Source: Conchocele bisecta (Eukaryota; Mollusca; Bivalvia; Lucinida; Thyasiridae). From it: a DNA stretch of 64,000 bases. Shown piece after piece: positions 55,214 through 63,268 of this stretch. The notes under the pieces were generated by a model that had not been told where the DNA came from, made no database searches, and worked only from the letters and a program-made list of their open reading frames with translations. The DNA is taken from the NCBI GenBank assembly GCA_029237695.1, contig CM055277.1, forward strand, positions 44,674,242 to 44,738,241, read 5' to 3'. Position 1 is the first letter of the stretch; each line of letters starts with the position of its first letter. The position numbers and the translations under genes were made by a program.

Positions 55214-55446
55214 AACCCTTTCACCCCTAAGCAACTGGAACGGATTTTGATATGTTAATCAAAGTTTGCAACCAATCCAACCGTCACAAAATGATTTTCA
55301 GACTAGTCCATTTGTGAAAAGGGTGTATTTTTGTTCTCAAAAATATTAAAATTACTTTCTAAAAGTGCAGATCCTGATGAGATCATATGGATCTGCACTG
55401 TTTGCATAAACCGATCTATAGCGGCCTTTCGGGTTAAAAGGCTTAA
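55214..55446. repeat. Family G piggyBac-like MITE (copy 6)
   Basis: TTAACCCTTTCACCCCTAAG to 'GGGTTAAAAGGCTTAAG'. The inner GAGCCGGCTCG hairpin is deleted to 'GATGAGATCATATGGATC'. Confidence 0.65.
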
Positions 55447-55794
55447 GCATCACCCTTAATAATGTGTCAATGAAATATGTGTATAAGTGCTATCCCGAAT
55501 GTTTGTAATCATTTTAAAATAAATAAATGTTATATTAAAATGGAGACTTTCCTTGGCGAAAATGTTAATACAATCTTGGTTGATGATTTATAACATCGTG
55601 CTATGCAGGGTCGTGCTTCCATAAACTAAGAGTTTATTTTCTACGTTATGTGCTTGTGGCTACATAGTTCGTTGACATCATTAACTATACTGCCACTGGT
55701 GTTTATTGAAATATAATATACTACATGTATATGAGATAAACTATGCTATTGTGTACCTAATATTCTTCATGAAATCTATTCATAGAAACTGTGA
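55447..55794. other. Gene-free stretch
   Basis: Nothing recognised. Confidence 0.4.
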
Positions 55795-55890
55795 TATGTT
55801 CTGTAAATGACGTCGAAAGCCGTTGATACAATCATAGAAAATTCTAGTTCGTATTTGCTCTAAACAGCTCGTCAACTTAGATGTCATTTA
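55795..55890. repeat. Family I-like fragment
   Basis: 'TGTAAATGACGTCGAAAGCC' and 'CGTCAACTTAGATGTCATTT' are an imperfect inverted pair as in family I arms, with a TGACGTCG near-CRE. Confidence 0.45.
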
Positions 55891-55894
55891 CGTA

Positions 55895-56170
55895 AATTAT
55901 CCCGTCAACACAGTGCGTATGTGCACGGTACCGTGAAACATTTTTTGATATCCTGCCAATACGACCTAATCATCGCGTATGAATATATGCGGTGAGTGGG
56001 TTACTTTGTATTGCATTTTAAAGCCATTTGTAGGTGCTGACGGGATAAATAAAATAGTCGGTTAGTGCCGTGAATGAGAAAAATATATGACAGAGCCTCG
56101 TCCATCCCGTTTCCTAAGCCTAGTCAGATATTTTTTCCCATTCACGGCACTAACCTACTATTCTATATAT
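55895..56170 (-). repeat. Family B composite MITE (copy 7, inverted)
   Basis: TTATCCCGTCAACACAGTGC, 'TAATCATCGCGTATGAATAT', 'GGTGCTGACGGGATAAATA', then a hairpin with a truncated left half. Confidence 0.75.
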
Positions 56171-56394
56171 ATCGTAAATTGTGTAAATAGTTTTCACTAG
56201 ATACCGCACATTTTCTTAGATACAAAATCACATGGCTTGTATCAATATCGATTTGTGTATCATTCATTCAAAGATAGTTGACGGGATAATTCAGTGGAAA
56301 AGGTGGCTAGCCCCATCAAGGTTTTGATCCTCTTCTTCCGCTGACCTTCTTGTGTAAGTGTTATTACACATACACACTTGAGATGTACCCCTCT

Positions 56395-56662
56395 TATAGA
56401 GAATAGTAGGTTAGTGCCGTGAATGGGAAAAATATCTGGCAAGGCTCAGGAAACGGGATGGGCGAGACTCTGCCGAGCACATCCCGTTTCCGTGCCGCGC
56501 CAGATATGTTTTCCCATTCACGGCACTAACCTACTATTCTATTTATCCCGTCAACACCTACAAATGGCTGTAAAATGCAAAAATTGTATTGACTGGATAT
56601 CAAAAATGTTTCACGGCACCGTGTTTCACGGCACATACGCACCGTGTTGACGGGATAAAGTG
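56395..56662 (+). repeat. Family B composite MITE (copy 8)
   Basis: Full hairpin ('GAGAATAGTAGGTTAGTGCC' and complement), then 'ATTTATCCCGTCAACACC' to 'GTGTTGACGGGATAAA'. Confidence 0.8.
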
Positions 56663-56879
56663 TAATAAGTTGTCACCAGAGACATTTATTTTTTACAAGC
56701 TGTCGGTCAGTTCCACCCTTTTTAGTGTACGCCATAGATACATATATATACGTAGCAAATGATACAAATAAGTACTAAATGTTCTAAGAGCATTAGTATA
56801 AAGCGTGCTATCAGGTATATTTAAGAAACATGGTTAATACGGTTCGATGCACACTGCAGCTATCTGGCTACAATGTGCT

Positions 56880-57090
56880 ATATACAGTGGAACCTCTCCA
56901 AACCGGACACCATGGGAGGTCCCCAGAGATGTTCCAATGTAAATGAGACATGTGAGCACTTCATGACACATTTTAGTGCTTTGCAATCATGAAAAGTCAT
57001 TATAATCAGATATATATAACAGCGAAACACATCAAAGGTAAAGATCTATAATTACCCGAGTGTCCGGTTTAGAGGGGTTCCATTGTATAA
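56880..57090. repeat. pogo/Tigger-like MITE remnants
   Basis: 'TACAGTGGAACCTCTCCAAA' at 56885 and 'GTCCGGTTTAGAGGGGTTCC' at 57061 are inverted ends about 200 bp apart; a second partial end is at 56930. Confidence 0.6.
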
Positions 57091-57114
57091 GATTCCAACA
57101 GACTAACCAACAAG

Positions 57115-57530
57115 CTACTATAGGAATGAATGGCCTTTTTGTGGAATTTATCGGGGTATAAACTTGGAAAAGTCGCGGGAATACTGGACAAGGCCTATTT
57201 ATCGGGGTATAAACTTGGAAAAGTCGCGGGAATACTGGACGAAGGCCGGAAGGCCTCGTCCAGTATTCCCGCGACTTTTTCAAGTTTATATCCCGATAAA
57301 TTCCACAAAAAGGCCATTCATTCCTTATAATTCCAGCATTTGAAATAAATTCATCAAGAACATGTGTTTATTTTCCGTTTTCTTAATAATTATTTTAACT
57401 GCGCCTCACGGTTACGGAAAGTAGTTCGGCGTGGGAGTTTACTGGGATATACATTTTGGACAGAGACTTGCTACGAGCCAATCAAATGTTAGGGAATTGT
57501 GTAAATATTTTTGTGCTGGAATTATATATA
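57115..57530 (+). repeat. Family A composite MITE (copy 5) with duplicated arm
   Basis: The left hairpin arm ('TTTATCGGGGTATAAACTTG' to 'GAATACTGGAC') is present twice in tandem (57149-57190 and 57199-57241) before the right arm; the second module is complete. Confidence 0.8.
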
Positions 57531-57787
57531 CATAAACGCATCAATATGTGAAAGAAAACGATAAGCTAACATGTTTTACTCCATCTTATAACACATTAAT
57601 GTGTATAGGAGGGAGACATTATTTTTAGCGTATTTCTTTTCACTTATTGATGCTTTTTTGTTTATTTAATGTATTTATAGACCATGGTCCGTCACTTGTG
57701 TATTGAGCAGCAACTGCTTATTAAATTCAGCCGCTGATTTACCGGCTCATATACTCTCCCAGGCACAGAGTAGGGTAGTACTATAAG
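57531..57787. other. Gene-free stretch
   Basis: Nothing recognised. Confidence 0.4.
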
Positions 57788-57843
57788 GTTTGATCATGTC
57801 CAGCCGTGTGCAAACGTTTGCACACGGCTGGACATGATCAAAC
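57788..57843. repeat. Perfect 56-bp palindrome without spacer
   Basis: 28-nt arms starting GTTTGATCATGTCCAGCCGT pair exactly with no spacer. Confidence 0.9.
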
Positions 57844-57952
57844 GTTATTGTTACATTTCCAACAAAAAACTGATGTAATTTGAGCATTATATTCAGTACT
57901 TTCAGTACTCTTATAAATCGTCCCATTCACGTAGATAATTTTTGGTATTCAT

Positions 57953-58072
57953 ATTCCGGGGCCGTGTCATGTACGTCATGAACGTCATGAACGTCGTGAA
58001 GTAGTGACGTCATGAAGGCACTTCCGCGTAGTGACGTCATGAAGGCACTTCCATTACGCGCGGCCCCGGAAT
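57953..58072. repeat. 120-bp element with 12-bp perfect TIRs and CRE sites
   Basis: ATTCCGGGGCCG (57953-57964) and CGGCCCCGGAAT (58061-58072) are exact inverted repeats. Between them lie two 25-bp direct repeats starting GTAGTGACGTCATGAAGGCA (58001 and 58028), each with a perfect TGACGTCA cAMP-response-type palindrome, and three ACGTCATGA-type units. GC-rich in AT-rich surroundings. Could be a tiny MITE or a transcription-factor cluster. Confidence 0.75.
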
Positions 58073-58492
58073 GAGCATTGCCTAAAGCCATATGCAAACA
58101 GCACGCGCTATATATGTGCAAACAACGGAAATCATGTAACAAGGTTGGTTTATTGTCGTCGGTGCGATGGTGTGGGTGTTTGGTCAATAATATTTGTCGT
58201 TTTTCATACACGGTGAAACGTTTGAATAGTAAATTGAATCTGTTGATGTAGCTGGGTGTCAAACATCAACATTGTGGGTGTCTTCATAAATGTTTGGTTA
58301 ATATGTCTTATTTATTTGAAAATATAATGGATTGATGGTGAACATCAATTTTAATTGTTAGATTATATACGTTAGATCGGAAGATTTTCGGGTGTGCACA
58401 CATATGTGACACACATATATACCGCCATATCTGTCAAAATACAAACAAAGGCGAACTTTATGTGTATACTTGTTTCTGATAATTATGAAAAT
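58073..58492. other. Gene-free stretch
   Basis: Nothing recognised. Confidence 0.4.
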
Positions 58493-58576
58493 ATATCGAT
58501 GGTCTAGTAACATAAGGTCGTAACTGCTATGCTAAAGCATAGCAGTTACGACCTTATGTTACTAGACCATCGATAT
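58493..58576. repeat. Perfect 84-bp palindrome (copy 2)
   Basis: Arms 58493-58533 and 58536-58576 are exact 41-nt complements around AA, starting ATATCGATGGTCTAGTAACA. Core identical to 25841-25914 except for one base. Confidence 0.95.
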
Positions 58577-59645
58577 GTAAAGTGTGCGAAGCGGTTCGCG
58601 AATGGCTATAGCAGCATATCAAGAAAAAACAAAAAGAAGGTTCACACTGGCTATCCTGTTTCACTCGCTACGGTCGTGTTTTTCAAACCTTCGAAATTCT
58701 CTCATTAATCGTGGTATGACATTGCAACTGGAGACTAGTTTAGTAATGGGAGTAATAGTAAGTATTTTACTAATGCTAGGCGACTGGATGACTATACGAA
58801 TCAGCCCCGTAGCCAGACCTGTTTGTTTAATGTAAGTGTGATAATAAATACAAAATGTACCAACCTCGTGGTGCTGCTGCCACTACACGCCGCAATTTTG
58901 AGACCCGTGCACCTTTTTAACTCACATAAGGTACCCATGTACCGATCATACGCCCATCCCACTGATATTAGCATGTGGATTCCAATAAGGCGTGAACACA
59001 AAATTGTTTGTTTCCACTAACCCGACCGACCCTATTTTGTCCCGCCGACCCTACACTTTTTTTCGTCATATCGGTATTTGTTTTGATACAAACAGTATAT
59101 TTTCACTAACCCATAGTGGGTTAACCCTTCCCACGCTGTTGACGGAAATTGCCGTCTGCTTTTTCATTTTTGCTTTAATTCTTAACAAAAAACTGGTTTT
59201 GACAGCACATGAAAATTTTTGTCGAGAAATATTGAAAATAAAACATTTCCAGCAGACGACAACATTTAATTCAGCGTAATAAGCGTTAACATATCCAGTA
59301 CAAAAAGTGTGTCGTGAATGGAAAACAAAATTCGAGAAAAAAAAAAGTTTCGCCTACCTACCTACCTTATTTCTTTTCCAGGTGTTAGCGGAAACAAACA
59401 ATTTGTTTTTTTGGGCCTAAGACAAATACACATATGTAATACAAGGCGCAGTCTATGAGGCGTTTTATTTATGGCAATTTAGTGGTGTAAAAACTAAACA
59501 AGTGATTCAAATATGCTGGGTTTTATGGTAGCTATGGCAATGATATATCGTTTTAGAAATGTCAGCATGGCCAACCAATCTGAAATACAATATGTCTTGT
59601 TCATTGACTAAAACAATATACCCGTGACTGGAGAAATGGGGTCCA
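58577..59645. other. Gene-free stretch
   Basis: The 83- and 95-codon frames at 58584-58835 and 58992-59279 show no domain or signal. No repeat recognised. Confidence 0.4.
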
Positions 59646-60145
59646 TTCGTATTTGAGACAAGCCATGTGACTTTGTACCTCAGCAAATGTGAGAGTTTTC
59701 AGATACTGTGATCTTTTCTATAAATGACGTCAAACGGTGATGAAATGTTCATAGCAGATACGGAGCTCTATTTCTCAGTTGTTGTGAATTTTTCCTCACC
59801 TGTCAACACCATTTACGGAAAATATCGTAAACCCTTTGAACCCGAAAGCCCGCTATATCGGTTTATGCAAACAGTGCAGATCCAGATGAGCCGGCTCGTA
59901 ACGAGCCGTCTCATCAGGATCTGCACTGTTTAAAAGTATTTTTTTTTCATATTTTTCAGAACAACAAATACCACCTTTTTATAAATGGACTAGTCTGAAA
60001 ATCATTTTTGCGATGATTGGATTGGTTGCAAAACGAAAATATCGCAGCCCATTCAGTTACTTAGGGGTGAAAGGGTTAATTTTGTAAATATGTTTCATGA
60101 GATATCGCACATCTTCTTATGTAAAAAATCACATGGAGTGTCTCA
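59646..60145. repeat. Family I foldback MITE interrupted by family G
   Basis: Left part 59650-59827 ('TGAGACAAGCCATGTGACTT' .. 'GGAAAATATCG') and right part 60077-60145 ('TTTTGTAAATATGTTTCATG' .. 'TCACATGGAGTGTCTCA') join into one family I copy when the family G element is removed. Confidence 0.7.
59828..60080. repeat. Family G piggyBac-like MITE (copy 7), nested in family I
   Basis: CCCTTTGAACCCGAAAGCCC to GGGGTGAAAGGG, flanked by TAAA (left, one change from TTAA) and TTAA (right). Its position inside family I gives a pre-insertion site reading ATCGTTAATTTTG, as expected for TTAA targeting. Confidence 0.75.
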
Positions 60146-60229
60146 TTTACGTTGAGTCCAGCTCCTCTCGTGCCATCACATTCATTCAACTAGATTTGGA
60201 CATTATGCCTTTTGTCAGAAGCATACCAG

Positions 60230-60555
60230 CGAATTCGGTGACTGAATGGCGAACAGTGCAGACCCGGATCAGACTGCGCTGATGGATTTTCAATGATCGC
60301 AAAGGAAAATATGCCACATTCCTCCAGTCACAGCCACGATTTGGTTTAGTGTATGTGTGACATGTCTAGCTCCTGATCTCGTGTAGACTGAACATGGTAT
60401 ACACTGTTTGTTAGAAGCATGGCGGTTGCTTCATTGACTGAATGGTGAACATACCTACCTGACCAGATGGCAATGAGTGTATGCGCGGTTTGATCTTGTT
60501 TTACGGTGGCCGGAAAATCCATAAGCCCCTTTTCTCCCGTCACCGACATATTAAA
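60230..60555. repeat. Family F copies, inverted pair
   Basis: 'GGCGAACAGTGCAGACCCGG' and 'CCTCCAGTCACAGCC' on the left; 'CATAAGCCCCTTTTCTCCCG' on the right. Confidence 0.6.
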
Positions 60556-60914
60556 ATGCGGATATACGAGTAACAGTGTTCAATATTGCCATGAACTGTA
60601 CATACGCCCACAAAGGCGCGGTGCCTCAAATGATGTCTCACTATTCAATATGTGTTATTTTCTCATTATGCATTGCAAATGACCGATGTTAACATTTCAC
60701 CATTTTATTTGATCGAATTCAAAATAGTTGTGCTATATTCCAGTAGGAACTGCAGTGTACATGTATCATGCACTGCGGTAGATAGGGTAGATGGTTCGGC
60801 AATGCAGTTTCGGGAAGTCGGTCCTTGTACGGTCAGATGTAAAATATAAATGATAATAAGTGTATCTTGTGAATTAATAATATATGTGCTATCATTGTGT
60901 TAATAAATAATAAA
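60556..60914. other. Gene-free stretch
   Basis: Nothing recognised. Confidence 0.4.
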
Positions 60915-61169
60915 TAATTCCAGCACATTTGATTGGCCCGTAGCAAGTATCTTTCCAAAATTTATATCCCAGTAAACTCCCACGCCGAACTACTTTCCGT
61001 AACCGTGAGACGCAGTTAAAATAATTCTGAAGAAAACTGAAAATAAACACATTTTCTTGATGAATTCATTTCAAATGCTGGAATTATAAGGAATGAATGA
61101 CATTTTTGTTGAATTTATCGGGGATATAAACTTGGAAAAGTCGCGGGAATACTGGACGAGGCCTTCCGG
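60915..61169 (-). repeat. Family A composite MITE (copy 6), truncated
   Basis: ATAATTCCAGCACATTTG module followed by the left hairpin arm, which stops at GAGGCCTTCCGGC. The right arm is missing and is replaced by about 30 bp resembling the family C centre ('GCAGCCTATGCTCAAGATAT'), directly before the Polinton-like element. Confidence 0.75.
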
Positions 61170-61410
61170 CAAACGCAGCCTATGCTCAAGATATGTACAT
61201 CAGTAGTAGTAAGGGAGTCAAAATGATACCACCTACCGTGATATCATTTATAACCCTCTATAATACCCCCACCACTCCCGAAAATCAAAAAATTGGTTAA
61301 CGAGGAAAATTGGGTCTCCCGACAGCAAATTTATGAATTTTTGGAGAAAATAATTTTGAAAAGAGGGAGTCCCAATTATATTGGTAATTGACTTTTGAAA
61401 AAAGTCGAAA

Positions 61411-61698
61411 TCATTCATGCAAGTACAATAGTTTATATTCCTCATTTTTCTCCTCCGATATAGCTAATTTATTTCGCAGATCAGCAACTAATTCTACCAG
61501 CTCTAGTCTACCACGTTCACCTTTAGCCACCCGACAGTGTAGTTGCTTATGTCTACAAAGAGTTTGGGCACTAACGAATTTACAAGGGCATCTAGGGCAT
61601 TGAAATTGTGGGGGGACACAAGGAAACTTTCTACGTCTCGCTAGATGCCTTCGTAGATAGTCTTTACACGTAAACGTCTTACAAGTCTCACACTCCAT
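61411..61698 (-). CDS. Small zinc-finger / coiled-coil protein of the Polinton-like element
   Basis: A 95-residue protein. Residues 3-27 hold a C-x2-C...H...C finger (C3, C6, H18, C27). Residues 34-54 hold a classical C2H2 finger (C34, C37, H50, H54) in FQCPRCPCKFVSAQTLCRHK. Residues 58-95 are charged with heptad-like leucines (LELVELVADLRNKL) and could form a coiled coil. This finger-plus-coiled-coil build is familiar from small proteins of large DNA viruses, by memory. It is transcribed away from the polymerase gene with a 95-bp gap, so both probably share one regulatory region. Function unknown; DNA binding at the element ends or promoter is inference. Confidence 0.75.
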   Translation of the reverse strand: MECETCKTFTCKDYLRRHLARRRKFPCVPPQFQCPRCPCKFVSAQTLCRHKQLHCRVAKGERGRLELVELVADLRNKLAISEEKNEEYKLLYLHE

Positions 61699-61705
61699 TA
61701 TATAT

Positions 61706-61804
61706 GTATATAACCTATAAAATTTATCTGTTCAATTGGATGTGAAAAAAACATTATGTAAATTTTTGACGTCCAATTCAACAGATAAATGTTATGGGTT
61801 ATAC
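61706..61804. promoter_or_regulatory. Inverted repeat in the divergent promoter gap
   Basis: Left arm 61706-61742 ('TATAACCTATAAAATTTATC', 'TGTTCAATTGGAT') and right arm 61769-61804 ('GTCCAATTCAACAGATAAAT', 'GTTATGGGTTATA') are reverse complements at roughly 85 percent, around an A/T-rich centre. Each arm reaches the first codons of its own gene. A symmetric operator or promoter serving both genes is the simple reading. Confidence 0.65.
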
Positions 61805-62858
61805 AAAAGTATATATACAAAAGTATAATACAGAAAATATGATAACGCCAGAAACTAGAGCAGAAATAGAAAGTTTGAGAAGAGAAGCCGAATCTCTAGG
61901 GATTACTTATAGTACACGGTTGAGAGTTAGGGGGTTGACAAAGCTGATAAATGCCACAAAGAATGAGGCGTTTATGAAGCGGTTTACCCGCGCCTATAAA
62001 AGAGGGGCATTTAAAGACCTCTCACTAGCGGAGGAAGTTGGTAACAGAATTCAAAAAGAAAGTATTGCGGAGTTAAGGGCTAGTGTAATAAAACCTTCAA
62101 GCACCAATAATTTGTCCCAAATTAGACACACAGGTGGCCCAATACAAAATAATAAGAAAAAATCTATAGTTCGCGCGATAGTGGAAAAAGGTGAAGAAAT
62201 ATTGGGGGCTCACGATGAAACATTGGAAAAGGTAGAAAATGGAAGACGGGTAGTTACATTATCCTTTCGTAAAAACATTAATATTAACGAGTCTGAACGC
62301 ATGTCCGAGAAACTCGCTCCGTATCTAACAACCAATTTTTATTTGAGATATTCATATTCTTACAAGCTAGAACATATGGAGGAAATTAAAAATGGAAAAC
62401 CTGTAACTATAATAATGCACAAAAATCTCGGTGGTAGCGAACCACTATCATCAATGAAAACCGTTAAAAAATGGCTGTCAGATAAGGAGCAAACACGAAT
62501 AATGTCCGATAAAATAGACAGACCGAATACAAAGTGGAAGTTTGTAAGATGGGTAGAGGTTTTCGTAAAGCTAATACATGGTAGTAGGGGAATAGATTTG
62601 GGACTACAATCCAACGAAGCAGCAGGAGGAGAACTTCCAGAATGGCTGAAGAATAAAAAAGGTATGTATTCTTTAGATAAGTATAATGACGACCTTTGTC
62701 TGTTCAGGTGTCTAGCTATGCATATGACAGATAAAAGACCCGACAGATGTACAGAAAAAGCGAAAGAACTTAGTAAGCAATATTTTGGTAGTAATGTGGT
62801 TTCACCAATTCCCTTTTCAGATCTGAAAAGGTTGAAGAGTTTTTTAAAATCGGTATAA
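61794..62858 (+). CDS. Protein-primed family B DNA polymerase, N-terminal part (frame 1 of 3)
   Basis: 354 codons, starting MGYTKVYIQKYN; an in-frame ATG at 61839 (MITPETRAEIESLRRE) is an alternative start, because the first ATG lies inside the inverted repeat. The first ~160 residues are basic and helical. Near the end comes YSLDKYNDDLCLFRCLAMHM, a D..CLFR block recalling the catalytic Cys motif of OTU-type proteases and found, to my memory, ahead of the polymerase in Polinton-like proteins. The frame ends in VSPIPFSDLKRLKSF.., but homologous-looking sequence continues in the +2 frame. This indicates one base lost in the AAAA run at about 62826-62829, by mutation or by sequencing. Confidence 0.75.
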   Translation: MGYTKVYIQKYNTENMITPETRAEIESLRREAESLGITYSTRLRVRGLTKLINATKNEAFMKRFTRAYKRGAFKDLSLAEEVGNRIQKESIAELRASVIKPSSTNNLSQIRHTGGPIQNNKKKSIVRAIVEKGEEILGAHDETLEKVENGRRVVTLSFRKNININESERMSEKLAPYLTTNFYLRYSYSYKLEHMEEIKNGKPVTIIMHKNLGGSEPLSSMKTVKKWLSDKEQTRIMSDKIDRPNTKWKFVRWVEVFVKLIHGSRGIDLGLQSNEAAGGELPEWLKNKKGMYSLDKYNDDLCLFRCLAMHMTDKRPDRCTEKAKELSKQYFGSNVVSPIPFSDLKRLKSFLKSV

Positions 62859-63268
62859 AAGTATATCAACCCACCGAATGTAACGTATGGTGGTTGAAAA
62901 AGGTACCAGCACACTATAAGGCAATAAGTAATAAACCAATGACAATAGGACTGTTTGATAATCACGCATTTCTGATAAAAAACCTTAAAAACCTATCTAA
63001 AATTTACGCATGCGATAATTGCAAGCAGAAATTCACGAAAGCGAGTAATATGAAGAGACACGGACCAAAATGTATGAAAGGTGAGACAAAAGTAGTATGT
63101 GATGGTAATTATTTAGAGCGCCCGCGTTCGTCGTTCGAGAAAGCGTTCTACCCAAAAAGTTTTAACAGTTATGGGGCGATCGATTGGATGTACTCTGTGG
63201 AAAAGCGCGAGGGAATTCACATTCACCACGAACAGTGTGGACACGGGGTGAAAGATGTTGGGTTTTAG
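62831..63268 (+). CDS. DNA polymerase, middle part with zinc finger (frame 2 of 3)
   Basis: This frame picks up directly where the first fails (VEEFFKIGIKVYQPTE.., then VWWLKKVPAHYKAI..) and has no start codon of its own, so it is a continuation, not a separate gene. It encodes a C-x2-C-x12-H-x4-C finger (YACDNCKQKFTKASNMKRH, then a Cys) at 63004-63074, then linker (SFEKAFYPKSFNSYGAIDWM..) and GIHIHHEQCGHG. It breaks at the GGGG run 63245-63248 and ends at TAG 63266-63268. The finger before the polymerase exonuclease is typical of animal Polinton-type polymerases, from memory. Confidence 0.75.
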   Translation, partial: VEEFFKIGIKVYQPTECNVWWLKKVPAHYKAISNKPMTIGLFDNHAFLIKNLKNLSKIYACDNCKQKFTKASNMKRHGPKCMKGETKVVCDGNYLERPRSSFEKAFYPKSFNSYGAIDWMYSVEKREGIHIHHEQCGHGVKDVGF

